This document shows positions 35,032-44,557 of a stretch of 64,000 nt of DNA, one piece after another; positions within the stretch are counted from its first letter, which is position 1, and each line of letters starts with the position of its first letter. A model generated the notes under the pieces. The model did not search any database. It was given only the letters and a program-made list of their open reading frames with translations, and was not told the origin of the DNA. Source of the stretch: Chitinophaga pinensis (GTDB lineage: Bacteria > Bacteroidota > Bacteroidia > B-17B0 > Aurantibacillaceae); NCBI GenBank assembly GCA_945860225.1, contig CAMAPT010000013.1, positions 35,056-99,055 on the forward strand. The letters run 5' to 3'. Position numbers and translations under genes: made by a program.

Positions 35032-35295
35032 TTATTTTAAACCATCTGCTAAGTAAGGCATTAAAGCAATGTGACGAGCACGTTTAACTGCTTGAGATAC
35101 CTTACGTTGAAATTTCAATGAAGTTCCTGTTAAACGACGAGGTAACAATTTACCTTGCTCATTAACGAACTTTAATAAAAAATCTGCATCTTTATAATCA
35201 ATATATTTAATTCCTAGCTTTTTAAAGCGACAATATTTTTTCTTTTTAACCTCAGCACTAGGAGGATTTAAAAAGCGTACTTCATTTTTTGCCAT
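35032..35295 (-). CDS. rpsR: 30S ribosomal protein S18
   Basis: An 87-residue basic protein with the S18 pattern [47 protein letters not shown] read in pieces. It binds S6 on the small-subunit platform. It sits in the usual place between rpsF and rplI, and no ssb or priB gene is inserted as in some other bacteria. Confidence 0.98.
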   Translation of the reverse strand: MAKNEVRFLNPPSAEVKKKKYCRFKKLGIKYIDYKDADFLLKFVNEQGKLLPRRLTGTSLKFQRKVSQAVKRARHIALMPYLADGLK

Positions 35296-35324
35296 TTTCT
35301 TAATTTCTTTTAAAGGTTAATCAA

Positions 35325-35693
35325 TTATGCTTCAGCTTTTTTAGTTTTAGCAACTTTAGTTTCAGATTGCTTTCCACGTCTCTTATCTGCCCAAGTTGCA
35401 GAATGTTTTTCTAAAGCTACTGTAAGAAAACGCAATACACGTTCATCACGTTTAAATTGCAATTCTAATTCAGCAATCTCTGTACCTTTTCCTGAAAAAT
35501 CAACTAAATGGTAAAATCCAGTTGTTTTCTTTTGAATAGGATAAGCTAATTTTTTTAAACCCCAATTTTCTCTGTGGTTAATTTTTGCCCCCAAATCTGT
35601 TAAGATTTTTTCAAACTTTTTTGCGGCCTCCTTTGCCTGATCTTCAGACAAAACGGGAGTTAAAATGAAGACCGACTCATAACGTTTTTCCAT
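35325..35693 (-). CDS. rpsF: 30S ribosomal protein S6
   Basis: A 122-residue protein with the S6 ferredoxin-like fold: YESVFILTPVLSEDQ, WGLKKLAYPIQKKTTGFYHL and DERVLRFLTVAL. A C-terminal Lys-rich tail (KQSETKVAKTKKAEA) extends past the fold. It is the first gene of its operon. The spacer 35694-35960 holds its promoter and otherwise no gene. Confidence 0.98.
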   Translation of the reverse strand: MEKRYESVFILTPVLSEDQAKEAAKKFEKILTDLGAKINHRENWGLKKLAYPIQKKTTGFYHLVDFSGKGTEIAELELQFKRDERVLRFLTVALEKHSATWADKRRGKQSETKVAKTKKAEA

Positions 35694-35718
35694 TATTATT
35701 TATTTTAAATTAGAACGG

Positions 35719-35726
35719 CAAATATA
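35719..35726 (-). promoter_or_regulatory. candidate -7 box of the rpsF operon
   Basis: The minus strand reads TATATTTG, an exact match to the Bacteroidota TAnnTTTG box. It lies 25 bases before the rpsF start codon, so transcription should begin about 20 bases upstream of it. No clear TTG is present at the expected upstream spacing, so this is a moderate call. Confidence 0.5.
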
Positions 35727-35960
35727 GTTTAATTTATTTTAGTTTAATAAAAATTAATAGAAAAAGTTGTCAAATTCATGTTTTAATCCTCTAAAAACAA
35801 ATTATTTCAGGTGTTATTATACCTCAAACATTGCCTACTTTTATTTTCAAATACAAACTAAACGAGACTGAAATATTTTTTGGTATAGTTATTTTTAATA
35901 AATTAAAAACTCATCGTTTCAGACTAAATCAAATTAAAACTATTTAGTAAAAATCATCTG

Positions 35961-37022
35961 TTGAAAAAATACCTGATATTAATCACTTGGATAGGAATTA
36001 TAGCTGTATCTTTTTGGTGTTATAAAGCCATGCAGTTTCTCATTTTAATTATATCCGCCTTAAATTTTTTCGCTTTGCCTCCCGATAGTAGTGGCTTAGT
36101 TAGCTCTAGCTTTAACTTACGAGATGAAGTTATTAGTGTTCAAAATTTTAAATCTCATGAAAAAATAAATTTTGTTTTCAATAAAGAAATTTATCAATTA
36201 GGATGCGACACAATGCCTAATGTGAAATTTTGGAGAAATATCATGAAACTTCATAAAGATTCAGGTTTGTTCAATACACCCCTCAATCGTAATATTTTAA
36301 GTAAAACCCATGTGAAAAATTGGGAAAAGTTAGATTTAACTCAAAAATCATGTTTCAAAGACAGTCTTCGCAATTGGTATTGTTTATCAGATTCGGATAG
36401 AATACTCTTAACTAATGGAAAAAGTTTTTTCTACGATTTTGAAAAAGCGGCCTCTAATTTTGATAGAGGGATAAATGATTTCATTGCTAATGATGTCGAT
36501 CCTTGGTACGCTCAAGCCATACTCATGATTGAAAGCCCTAATAAATTACAAAAATCAAATGTTGGTGCTTATGGCCCTTTTCAATTAATGAAAGATGTAG
36601 CACGTTTGTTTGGTTTAAAAGTGAATAAACATATTGATGAACGTGCTGATTTTGATAGATCAGCTTACGCAGCATCTAGCTTAATCAAAAAAATATGTAT
36701 ACCTAAAACAAAACAAATTCTTGATTCTTTAGGTGTCAAAAATTATAAAGAAAACGAATTGTGGTTTAGATTATTGGTGATGCATTCTTACCATGCAGGT
36801 GCCGGAAATGTAAAAAAAGCTTTATTTTCATTTAAGCCTCAGGAAGGAGGCATGCCGTTAATTTACACGCTTTGGAGGACAGAAACAAAACAATTTAAAT
36901 CTGCCTCTCAAAATTATTCTCAATTAGTTTTAGCAGCAATGTTAGAAATTAACGAAAAATTTGGATTAGCACCCCGCCAACTTACTATCCCTAAGATTGA
37001 TAAGCAAGCTGCGCTTAGATAA
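35961..37022 (+). CDS. lytic transglycosylase-like protein (SLT fold)
   Basis: A 353-residue exported or membrane-anchored protein with one N-terminal hydrophobic segment (about 4-38). A C-terminal lysozyme-like domain has the catalytic Glu in AILMIES (E191), then GAYGPFQLM, a conserved motif for glycan binding, and HSYHAGAGNVKKAL. It should cleave peptidoglycan to make anhydro-muropeptides, as MltD-type enzymes do. It reads from a TTG at 35961, as no ATG fits the signal-like start. The segment between 40 and 170 was not recognised. Confidence 0.82.
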   Translation: MKKYLILITWIGIIAVSFWCYKAMQFLILIISALNFFALPPDSSGLVSSSFNLRDEVISVQNFKSHEKINFVFNKEIYQLGCDTMPNVKFWRNIMKLHKDSGLFNTPLNRNILSKTHVKNWEKLDLTQKSCFKDSLRNWYCLSDSDRILLTNGKSFFYDFEKAASNFDRGINDFIANDVDPWYAQAILMIESPNKLQKSNVGAYGPFQLMKDVARLFGLKVNKHIDERADFDRSAYAASSLIKKICIPKTKQILDSLGVKNYKENELWFRLLVMHSYHAGAGNVKKALFSFKPQEGGMPLIYTLWRTETKQFKSASQNYSQLVLAAMLEINEKFGLAPRQLTIPKIDKQAALR

Positions 37023-37100
37023 TCTATTTATAAAAATAGCTCTATTTTTGCTACCATATTTTTTGTAATTCTAGTAAAATTTGGCAGCAATCTAAAAACC

Positions 37101-37775
37101 ATGAAAATATTTGTAATTGAGGACGAAAAATCACTACGCGAAGATATTGTAGAATATTTATCGGAGAATTATTATAAATGTGATGTGGCCGCTAACATAC
37201 AGATTGCCTTACAAAAGCTCAAAGATAACACCTATGATTGCGCATTAATTGACATAGGACTTCCTGATGGCTCAGGAATTGAAATTATTGAATATATAAA
37301 AAATCATAACCCAGGAATGGGAGTTATTATGATTACTGCAAAAAATGCCTTGGAGGATAAACTCGAAAGTTTAAAAATTGGAGCCGATGATTATTTAACA
37401 AAACCATTTCATCTATCGGAGCTAAATGCAAGAATATACTCATTAATGCGAAGAAGAAATTTTGGCGGTAAAAATGCCTTATCGTTTGATGGGCTTGAAA
37501 TAGATACTAGCGAAAAAAAAGTTATTGCTAATGGTTTTGGGTTGCAACTAACAAAAAAAGAATACGATATTTTGGTATATCTAGCCAGTAATCCCACACA
37601 TCTCATTACCAAAGAAGCATTAGCTGAAAATATTTGGGGAGACAAAGCAGATATGGCTACATCTTTTGATTTTGTATATAGTCAAATAAAAAATCTAAAG
37701 AAAAAATTAAATGAAGCTAATTTAAAAAAATATATCAAAGTCGTTTATGGATTAGGATATAAATTTATGGAGTAA
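37101..37775 (+). CDS. OmpR-family response regulator
   Basis: A 224-residue regulator with an intact receiver (IEDE acidic residues, Asp in ALIDIGLPDGSG, Lys in LTKPF) and a winged-helix domain (QLTKKEYDILVYLASNP, ending VVYGLGYKFME). It is followed 26 bases later by its likely kinase gene, so the two form a two-component system. Targets are unknown; the lytic transglycosylase gene lies just upstream but in a separate unit. Confidence 0.94.
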   Translation: MKIFVIEDEKSLREDIVEYLSENYYKCDVAANIQIALQKLKDNTYDCALIDIGLPDGSGIEIIEYIKNHNPGMGVIMITAKNALEDKLESLKIGADDYLTKPFHLSELNARIYSLMRRRNFGGKNALSFDGLEIDTSEKKVIANGFGLQLTKKEYDILVYLASNPTHLITKEALAENIWGDKADMATSFDFVYSQIKNLKKKLNEANLKKYIKVVYGLGYKFME

Positions 37776-37801
37776 CCATTTCAAACAAAGTTGAATACTC
37801 G

Positions 37802-39070
37802 ATGAAACTTCATACGAAAACTAATATATATACCATTATTGCAACATTACTGTTGTTTTCCTTCGGTATTTTTATAGTTTATCAACTTATTTTATCAAGA
37901 CTTGATAGAGAAGTAGACAAGCAGCTATTAATTGTCAAGTCAAATGTCATAAAAGAATTAGATGAAGTGGCTGCACCAAACAAACTTTTTTCAAATCAAG
38001 GTTATAGTTTCTACATAAAAAAAATTCCAACCCAAACTATTTTTGATAATCAATTTATTGAATATTCAGAAAAAAATCCAAATACTCGAGATATTAATCA
38101 TGAAACCATCAAGCGATCATTGCGATTTCAAACAACTCCAAAAAAACAAAGTTATGATGTAACAATATCTGTTTCCTTAACTGAAAGGAATAGAATTGGA
38201 GATTATATAGCGCTTGTTGTCATTGTTTTTTTATTAATATCCATATTCGTATTATTTATAGTCAACCGTTTAATTTCTACCTTTATTTGGTCGCCTTTTT
38301 ACGATACTTTGTCAAAAATTAAAACTTGGAACATCAAAAAAAATGAACACCTTGTATTTAAACCAACAAATATTGATGAATTCCATTTACTAAATGATAC
38401 CGTCAAAGACCTTACTCAGCAAATTCAGGCCGATTATCATAATCTCAAAGAATTTACAGAAAATGTATCGCATGAAGCACAAACTCCATTATCAATCATC
38501 AGTTCAAAACTAGAATTGCTGATGCAAGAAACTAACTACAACGAAAAACAACATAAACTCTTAGGACAAACTTATCATGCTACCAAGCGATTATATAAGT
38601 TAAATGAAGGTCTCATTTTACTCACTCGAATCGAAAACAAACAATTTGCAGAAATTCATTCTATCAATTTAGCATTAGCCATTGAAGAAAAAATTGAAGT
38701 CCTAGAAGATTTTATTGAAGCAAAAACAATTAAGATTGAAAAAATACTTAATACTCAAACTGTAAAAGAAGTCAATTCAGTTTTGCTAACCATTTTATTA
38801 AATAATTTATTAATCAATGCAATTAAATATAATTTAGAAAAAGAAGGGCTCATAAAAATCACTTTAGATGAGGATTTCTTTTCTATAGAAAACACCAGTT
38901 TTCAAGATAAGATAGATAAACAAATGCTCTTTAATCGATTTAATAAAAATTCAATTTCAGGTTCATTAGGATTAGGTTTATCCTTAATAAAAAAAATTGT
39001 TGATTTTTATAATTGGCAAATCACCTACACATATAAAGAGGGAATACATAAATTTAAAATTTATATGTAG
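37802..39070 (+). CDS. membrane histidine kinase
   Basis: A 422-residue sensor kinase with two membrane helices (about 12-31 and 135-158) bracketing a small periplasmic domain of about 100 residues. A dimerisation/phosphoacceptor domain holds H224 in NVSHEAQTPL, and an ATPase domain has the N box LLINAIKYN and the G box SGSLGLGLSL. The H box reads HEAQTP rather than HELRTP. The sensory domain is short and not recognised. It should phosphorylate the regulator at 37101-37775. Confidence 0.93.
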   Translation: MKLHTKTNIYTIIATLLLFSFGIFIVYQLILSRLDREVDKQLLIVKSNVIKELDEVAAPNKLFSNQGYSFYIKKIPTQTIFDNQFIEYSEKNPNTRDINHETIKRSLRFQTTPKKQSYDVTISVSLTERNRIGDYIALVVIVFLLISIFVLFIVNRLISTFIWSPFYDTLSKIKTWNIKKNEHLVFKPTNIDEFHLLNDTVKDLTQQIQADYHNLKEFTENVSHEAQTPLSIISSKLELLMQETNYNEKQHKLLGQTYHATKRLYKLNEGLILLTRIENKQFAEIHSINLALAIEEKIEVLEDFIEAKTIKIEKILNTQTVKEVNSVLLTILLNNLLINAIKYNLEKEGLIKITLDEDFFSIENTSFQDKIDKQMLFNRFNKNSISGSLGLGLSLIKKIVDFYNWQITYTYKEGIHKFKIYM

Positions 39071-39149
39071 TTTAAATGTTTAAACTAAGATATCAACGAA
39101 TTTCTTTTTAGAATATCTATAAAAACTATCTTCGCAACTTTATAAATAT

Positions 39150-39608
39150 ATGCAAACGACTTCTTCTATATGGTATGCGCCACCTGTTTTATCCGAAATA
39201 AATTCTTTAAACGAGCAGACATTAGGTGCCAATTTGGGTATTGAATTTACAGAAATTGGCCTTGACTATTTAGAGGCAACTATGCCCGTAGATAATCGGA
39301 CAAAACAACCATTTGGGCTATTGCACGGAGGAGCCAATGTTGCTTTAGCAGAAACATTAGGCAGTGTTGCTTCGTTACTAGTTATTAATAGAAATTTGTT
39401 TATAGGAGTTGGTATTGAAATTAACGCTAACCATATTAAAGCTGTGCTAAAAGGAAAAGTTAAAGGTGTATGTTCTCCCCTAAATATTTTAGGTAAAAAT
39501 CACATATGGGATATAAAAATATACAATGAATTAAATGAACTCAGTTGTGTATCGCGTTTTACTTGCACCATAATTCCAAAAACAAATTTTACATTACATA
39601 AGTCTTAA
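39150..39608 (+). CDS. hotdog-fold thioesterase (PaaI/MenI-like)
   Basis: A 152-residue acyl-CoA thioesterase with the hotdog motif PFGLLHGGANVALAETLGS, which carries the catalytic region of PaaI- and YdiI-type enzymes, and GIEINANHIKAV after it. Members hydrolyse phenylacetyl-CoA-type esters or 1,4-dihydroxy-2-naphthoyl-CoA in menaquinone synthesis. The sequence does not tell which. It starts 80 bases after the kinase gene and is followed 13 bases later by dprA, so the two may be co-transcribed. Confidence 0.88.
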   Translation: MQTTSSIWYAPPVLSEINSLNEQTLGANLGIEFTEIGLDYLEATMPVDNRTKQPFGLLHGGANVALAETLGSVASLLVINRNLFIGVGIEINANHIKAVLKGKVKGVCSPLNILGKNHIWDIKIYNELNELSCVSRFTCTIIPKTNFTLHKS

Positions 39609-39620
39609 CATTAGATTTTT

Positions 39621-40736
39621 ATGAATTCTACTGATTTAACTTATCAAATAGGTTTAACCCTATTGCATGGTGTGGGTGATGTACTTGCCAAAAACTTAAT
39701 TGCATACTGTGGGAGTGCGCAACAAGTTTTCAAAATGAACAAATCTCAACTTGAAAAAATACCTGGCATTGGTCATTTTACTGCAAATGCTATCGTAAAT
39801 AGCAAATCGGTTTTAGAACGAGCTGAAAAAGAAGTCAATTTTCTTGAAAACAAATCGATAAAAGCCCTTTTCTTTACTGATAAAGACTATCCGCAAAGAT
39901 TGAAAAACTGCGCTGATAGTCCAGTTATGCTGTATTATAAAGGAACTGCTGATTTAAATCTTGAAAAAATTATTTCAGTTGTAGGAACTCGAACCCCATC
40001 CTTATATGGGAAACAAATGACTGAACAGCTCATTCAAGATTTAACGATAAGCGGATGTCTTGTTGTGAGCGGGTTAGCCTATGGTATCGATATTTCTGCA
40101 CATAAAGCGGCATTAGACAATGGATTAAATACTATTGGTGTTTTAGCTCATGGATTAGACCGTGTTTATCCTTCAGTGCATACCCAATATGCTGAACGAA
40201 TGATAACTCATGGTGGTTTATTAACTGAATTCATTACTGAAACCAAGCCTGACAAGGAAAATTTCCCTAAAAGAAACAGAATAGTTGCTGGTATGTGCGA
40301 TGCATTAGTGGTTGTTGAATCAAAAAGAGAAGGAGGAAGCTTAATTACAGCGACTATTGCCAATTCCTATAACAAGGATATTTTTGCTTATCCAGGTAAA
40401 GCAAGTGATTCATTGAGCGAAGGTTGCAATGGCTTGATAAAATCTAACCGAGCTCAACTCATTGAAAATGCAGCTGATTTATTGTATGCTATGAATTGGC
40501 AAGAAACTACACAAGTAAAAAAACAAAAAACAATTCAAATTCCTCTTTTACTTGATTTATCGTCTGAAGAACAAATGATTATTAACGCTTTCGATAATAC
40601 GCCTAAATTACATATAGATCAAATATGTCAAATTACTAATTTATCAATTAGCAAAGCCTCTACATATATTTTACAATTAGAATTTTCTAATCTTATCAAA
40701 TCACTACCTGGTAAAATGTATCAATTAAATAACTAA
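39621..40736 (+). CDS. dprA: DNA-processing protein DprA
   Basis: A 371-residue cytosolic protein that loads RecA on incoming single-stranded DNA during natural transformation. It has an N-terminal SAM/HhH-like domain (KIPGIGHFTANAI type), the Rossmann fold with VVGTRTPSLYG, SGLAYGIDISAHKAAL, PKRNRIVAGMCDALVVVESKREGGSLITA split motifs, and a C-terminal winged-helix domain. Length is normal. With comM at 44558-46096 it suggests transformability. Confidence 0.96.
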   Translation: MNSTDLTYQIGLTLLHGVGDVLAKNLIAYCGSAQQVFKMNKSQLEKIPGIGHFTANAIVNSKSVLERAEKEVNFLENKSIKALFFTDKDYPQRLKNCADSPVMLYYKGTADLNLEKIISVVGTRTPSLYGKQMTEQLIQDLTISGCLVVSGLAYGIDISAHKAALDNGLNTIGVLAHGLDRVYPSVHTQYAERMITHGGLLTEFITETKPDKENFPKRNRIVAGMCDALVVVESKREGGSLITATIANSYNKDIFAYPGKASDSLSEGCNGLIKSNRAQLIENAADLLYAMNWQETTQVKKQKTIQIPLLLDLSSEEQMIINAFDNTPKLHIDQICQITNLSISKASTYILQLEFSNLIKSLPGKMYQLNN

Positions 40737-40797
40737 TTGATAGTTGAAAAATATCCTAAAATCATCCATTTATCCTAAAAAAATATATGTTAAATAA

Positions 40798-40829
40798 AAA
40801 ACCTCATTCAAATACTTGAATGAGGTTTT
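40798..40829. terminator. bidirectional terminator between dprA and cox subunit IV
   Basis: A 14-bp perfect stem (AAAACCTCATTCAA at 40798-40811, TTGAATGAGGTTTT at 40816-40829) with a 4-base loop lies between two convergent genes. It has A and T tracts on both sides and so should end both transcripts. Confidence 0.9.
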
Positions 40830-40850
40830 CTATTAATTTAATACTTTCAA

Positions 40851-41333
40851 TTAATGATGACTAGTTTCAGTTGGTTTTTCATGATGTTCAGAACCTGATT
40901 GTTCATGATGACCATGACCAGCCTTTAAATCTCGCTGTTGCTTAATCAATATAGGATCTACTTTTGTTCTATTTTCTTGATCAGAACTATAAACACCTTC
41001 ATCTAATATGATAAATATAGTGTATGACATAAAAAGAACATAAGGAACCAATACAATATATTTAAAAAACTTAACCTCATGTCCTAAATGCATAAACCAC
41101 ATTACAATAGCAGCTGCTTTAGCAATAGTTAAACCGATAAATAATACCTTTAACCAAAGGGTACCTGACCAACCATGACTCGGAGCCATAGATCCAATAA
41201 TTAACTCAAACACCGTAATGGCTAACATAATCCAAAACACATTCCATAATGTACGGCGTGCTTTTTTCCCTTCTTCTTCGCTGTGGTGAGCCATGTGCTC
41301 GTATGATGGATAATCATCGTGAAATTCAGACAT
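40851..41333 (-). CDS. cytochrome c oxidase subunit IV-like protein
   Basis: A 160-residue membrane protein with three helices and the subunit IV (COX4_pro) pattern, including LWLKVLFIGLTIAKAAAIVMWFMHLGHE. It stabilises the aa3-type oxidase. A His-rich tail (AGHGHHEQ, EHHEK, SHH) follows the last helix and may bind metal. It is the last gene of a ctaB-coxIII-coxIII-coxIV cluster. Confidence 0.88.
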   Translation of the reverse strand: MSEFHDDYPSYEHMAHHSEEEGKKARRTLWNVFWIMLAITVFELIIGSMAPSHGWSGTLWLKVLFIGLTIAKAAAIVMWFMHLGHEVKFFKYIVLVPYVLFMSYTIFIILDEGVYSSDQENRTKVDPILIKQQRDLKAGHGHHEQSGSEHHEKPTETSHH

Positions 41334-41378
41334 AACAATAAAAATTTAATAATTAATAACTCGTTTATTTTTTGAAAA

Positions 41379-42104
41379 TTAAAGTAAATAGAAAAATGTA
41401 AATACAAATACCCAAACTAAATCTACGAAATGCCAATATAAACCTACTTTTTCAACCATTTCATAATGACCACGTTTTTCGTAAGTGCCTTTTAAAACAT
41501 TTAGAAAAATAATAAAATTAATGACTACACCTGAAAAAACGTGAAAACCATGGAACCCAGTAATAAAAAAGAAATAATTCGCAAATTGAGGTACTCCATA
41601 TTCATTAACAGTCATATTAGCCCCATAAACAGTTTGCTCTACATAAGTACCTAATTCTTGACTCCAAACATGTCTCAAAGCTCCTGTTTCTGTACCCACA
41701 ATAAAATGATACCATTCCCAAGCTTGAGAACCAACGAAAGTTGCGCCGCCAACAATAGTCCAAAACATCCAAAGAATTACTTTTTGTTTATCATTTCTAT
41801 GTCCTGCCTCTACAGCTAAAACCATCGTTACAGAAGACATAATCAATATAAACGTCATTAAACCTACATAAGCCAGAGGCAAATGCTGTTCAACAAATGG
41901 AAAATGAGTAAATACATTTTCAGCTTTAGGCCATACATCAGCATATTTATGACGTATAAAACCATAAGATACCAATAAGCCTCCGAAAGTTAAAGCATCG
42001 GAGATAAGGAAAAACCACATCATCATTTTTCCATAACTTATACGAAAAGGGGACTGGCCACCATCCCAAGCTTGTTTTGAATCGATTTCAGTACTGTGAG
42101 ACAT
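41379..42104 (-). CDS. cytochrome c oxidase subunit III
   Basis: A 241-residue membrane protein with seven helices typical of heme-copper oxidase subunit III: MMMWFFLISDALTFGGLL, GSQAWEWYHFI and FITGFHGFHVFSGV, ending YWHFVDLVWVFVFTFFYL. It binds no redox metal but guards the proton path of subunit I. The catalytic subunits I and II are not in this window. Confidence 0.92.
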   Translation of the reverse strand: MSHSTEIDSKQAWDGGQSPFRISYGKMMMWFFLISDALTFGGLLVSYGFIRHKYADVWPKAENVFTHFPFVEQHLPLAYVGLMTFILIMSSVTMVLAVEAGHRNDKQKVILWMFWTIVGGATFVGSQAWEWYHFIVGTETGALRHVWSQELGTYVEQTVYGANMTVNEYGVPQFANYFFFITGFHGFHVFSGVVINFIIFLNVLKGTYEKRGHYEMVEKVGLYWHFVDLVWVFVFTFFYLL

Positions 42105-42151
42105 AACTTAAATTTACGTTTTAACGATATTTATAATTTTAGGGTACAAGT

Positions 42152-42751
42152 TTAACGAATATAATACAAAAATAAAAACAAATACACCCACAAAATGTCA
42201 AGAAAATGCCAATAAATCGAGCATAACTCTATTCCATGCGTATTTTCGGCACTATATTTACCTTTAATACTATTTTTTAATGTAACTAACAGAGAAATTA
42301 AACCAACAAATAGATGTATTAAATGCAAAAAAGTAATTAAATATAAAAATGAACCTGAAGCATTAGACGATTTTCCACCAAAAACAATATTCTTACTGAA
42401 TAATTCGCTCCAACCTGAATATTGGAAGTAAGAAAATAATATTCCTAAAACAAACGTGATTAACAATCCTAATATAAGACCTATTTTATGGTTTTTTTTT
42501 GCCATTTGCAAAGCAAAAATCAATGTAATACTACTAGTTACTATAACCGCAGTGCTTAAATAAAAAGCATTCGGGAGATTAAATATTAACCAATTTCCAT
42601 TATCTGCCCTAACAACATAAGCACTTGTTAAACCTGCAAATAACATAACTATGCTTATAATACCAACCCAAAGCAGTGGTTTCGATGCTTTTTTTTGAGC
42701 TGCTATTAAGTCTGCTTTGTAAGTTGGACTTGGTTTGATTTTTTCTTCCAT
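42152..42751 (-). CDS. second cytochrome c oxidase subunit III-type protein
   Basis: A 199-residue membrane protein with five helices. It is related to subunit III but shorter: it has the core FLYLITFLHLIHLFVGLISLLV and the end YWHFLDILWVYLFLFLYY, which mirrors the ending of its neighbour at 41379-42104. In Bacteroidota two subunit III-like genes commonly stand side by side after ctaB. It may be a helper in assembly or an alternative subunit. Confidence 0.88.
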   Translation of the reverse strand: MEEKIKPSPTYKADLIAAQKKASKPLLWVGIISIVMLFAGLTSAYVVRADNGNWLIFNLPNAFYLSTAVIVTSSITLIFALQMAKKNHKIGLILGLLITFVLGILFSYFQYSGWSELFSKNIVFGGKSSNASGSFLYLITFLHLIHLFVGLISLLVTLKNSIKGKYSAENTHGIELCSIYWHFLDILWVYLFLFLYYIR

Positions 42752-42759
42752 AATTTTAA

Positions 42760-43671
42760 TTAGATTAAAAATTTATGCCCTATCATGAGAGCCACCTGAA
42801 CTAATGGTAAATAAATAAATGAACCAAACATCAATTTTCGTGCATCTTCAATAGAACCTGACTTATATAAGCTATATGCTTGCATCACAAAAATCAACCC
42901 CATACAACTCACAACTGTTGCAGAAATCCATCCTGTAAAATTAAATACAAAAGGAGTTAAAGCAATAGGTAATAAGGACAAGGTGTACACTAAAATTTGA
43001 GAACGTGAGCTTTTATCTCTTCCGCCCTTTGATGGTAGCATGAAAAATCCAGCTTTTTGATAATCTTCATGGCTAACCCAAGCAATGGCCCAAAAGTGAG
43101 GAAACTGCCAAAAAAATTGAATACAAAATAACAAAACAGAAAAAAACGTTATCTGACCAAAATTTTCACTAGCCGCTATGGCGCCTATTAAAGTTGGCAA
43201 AGCTCCAGGAATAGCTCCAATAAATACTGAAAAAGGAGTAACTCTCTTTAAAGGAGTATATATTAAAGCATATAGAATAATCGAAATAAAACCAATAATA
43301 GCGCTTAATGGATTAGTGTATACCCATAATAGGATAGTTCCTAAAATACCAAAAATAGTGCAGAAAAACCAAGCCTCATACACCGATAAATTACCAGTTG
43401 GAATTGGTCTTAATTTAGTTCTATTCATCAATTTATCCAGATCTTTTTCGATAATTTGATTAAATCCATTAGCTGCCGCAGTTACAAAAAAGCCTCCTAA
43501 ACAAATTGCCACTACTTGTTTCCAAGTAAAATCTTCGGCAACAGTAAAAAACGTGATAATAGCAGAAAAGACGACCAAAGCAGAAAGCGTAAACTTGGTT
43601 AATTTCAGTAAAGAGGTCATTTTACCATAAATGACAGCTTCTGTTGAGGGATTATGAGTATCTGTTTGCAA
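42760..43671 (-). CDS. ctaB: protoheme IX farnesyltransferase (heme O synthase)
   Basis: A 303-residue, nine-helix UbiA-family enzyme that adds a farnesyl tail to heme B to make heme O. It has the Asp-rich motif NGFNQIIEKDLDKLMNRTKLRPIPTG read in parts (N-x3-D-x-x-x-D), and HFWAIAWVSHEDYQKAGF for the second site. It opens the oxidase accessory cluster, and its product is needed for aa3-type oxidase assembly. Confidence 0.95.
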   Translation of the reverse strand: MQTDTHNPSTEAVIYGKMTSLLKLTKFTLSALVVFSAIITFFTVAEDFTWKQVVAICLGGFFVTAAANGFNQIIEKDLDKLMNRTKLRPIPTGNLSVYEAWFFCTIFGILGTILLWVYTNPLSAIIGFISIILYALIYTPLKRVTPFSVFIGAIPGALPTLIGAIAASENFGQITFFSVLLFCIQFFWQFPHFWAIAWVSHEDYQKAGFFMLPSKGGRDKSSRSQILVYTLSLLPIALTPFVFNFTGWISATVVSCMGLIFVMQAYSLYKSGSIEDARKLMFGSFIYLPLVQVALMIGHKFLI

Positions 43672-43769
43672 AATCGAGTCAAATTTAGAAAATAAATTAG
43701 CATTTCCTTAATTGTATTAACCAACTATTTGAACAAATAGTTTACCTATAAAGAAATTCGCAAAAAGTC

Positions 43770-43797
43770 TTGATTTTGTCAATTAATGTTATTTTTG
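43770..43797 (+). promoter_or_regulatory. promoter of the phosphatidylserine decarboxylase gene
   Basis: TTG at 43770-43772, a 17-base spacer, and TATTTTTG at 43790-43797 make an exact match to the Bacteroidota promoter pattern. Transcription should start near 43803, a few bases before the ATG at 43812. This argues against an earlier in-frame TTG at 43770 as the start codon. Confidence 0.65.
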
Positions 43798-43811
43798 CCA
43801 AAAAATTAAAC

Positions 43812-44471
43812 ATGAAATTTCATAAAGAAGGCTACCCTACTCTATTAGTCGCTGTTTTATTTAGTACAATCATTATTAGTATTTCAAAAATTGCGTTCCC
43901 AGATTATTCTATTGCTCATTGGTTTGCCTATATCCTATCAGGATTTTTATTAGTAGTGGTTTTACAATTTTTCAGACATCCATCGCGTCAACACACCATT
44001 AGTTCCAATGCCATTGTTGCTCCAGCCGATGGGAAAGTGGTTGTTATTGAAGAAACAGAAGAAAATGAATATTTTAAAGACAAACGTATTCAAGTATCCA
44101 TATTTATGTCTCCAATCAATGTACACGTCAATCGATATCCTATTGCTGGAGAAGTAACCTATGCCAAATACCATCCCGGAAAATTTTTAGTAGCATCATT
44201 ACCAAAAGCCAGTACCGAAAATGAACGCACCTCTGTAGTCGTTAAACATGAAACAAATGGGCAATCAATCTTATTCAGACAAGTTGCCGGAGCGTTAGCG
44301 CGTCGTATTGTTATGTACAGCAAAGAAGGGGATAAAGCTTCACAGTGCGGAGAAATGGGATTTATTAAATTTGGGTCTCGCGTTGATTTATACTTACCTC
44401 TGAATGCTAAACTGAACGTAAAAATAGGAGATGTTGTAAAAGGCTCTCAAACTATTTTAGCCGAATTTTAA
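43812..44471 (+). CDS. psd: phosphatidylserine decarboxylase
   Basis: A 219-residue membrane-bound enzyme of the short Psd form that makes phosphatidylethanolamine. It has two N-terminal helices, VAPADGKVV, SPINVHVNRYP (His motif), and the self-cleavage site KFGSR with G188-S189, where the serine becomes the pyruvoyl cofactor. The earlier TTG at 43770 would add a non-conserved extension inside the promoter. Normal length for this family. Confidence 0.94.
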   Translation: MKFHKEGYPTLLVAVLFSTIIISISKIAFPDYSIAHWFAYILSGFLLVVVLQFFRHPSRQHTISSNAIVAPADGKVVVIEETEENEYFKDKRIQVSIFMSPINVHVNRYPIAGEVTYAKYHPGKFLVASLPKASTENERTSVVVKHETNGQSILFRQVAGALARRIVMYSKEGDKASQCGEMGFIKFGSRVDLYLPLNAKLNVKIGDVVKGSQTILAEF

Positions 44472-44557
44472 TTATTTTTATTCCCCAATATAATTTGCTA
44501 TAAAACATAGCTAGTACTTGCTTGTTTTTGTTGTTGTTTTGTAAAAAAAATAGCAAC

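Noticed and set aside
37802..39070. HEAQTP in the kinase H box as a sign of an inactive kinase
   Set aside because: The His, Glu, Thr and Pro that matter are kept, and the ATPase motifs are intact, so this is only a sequence variant.
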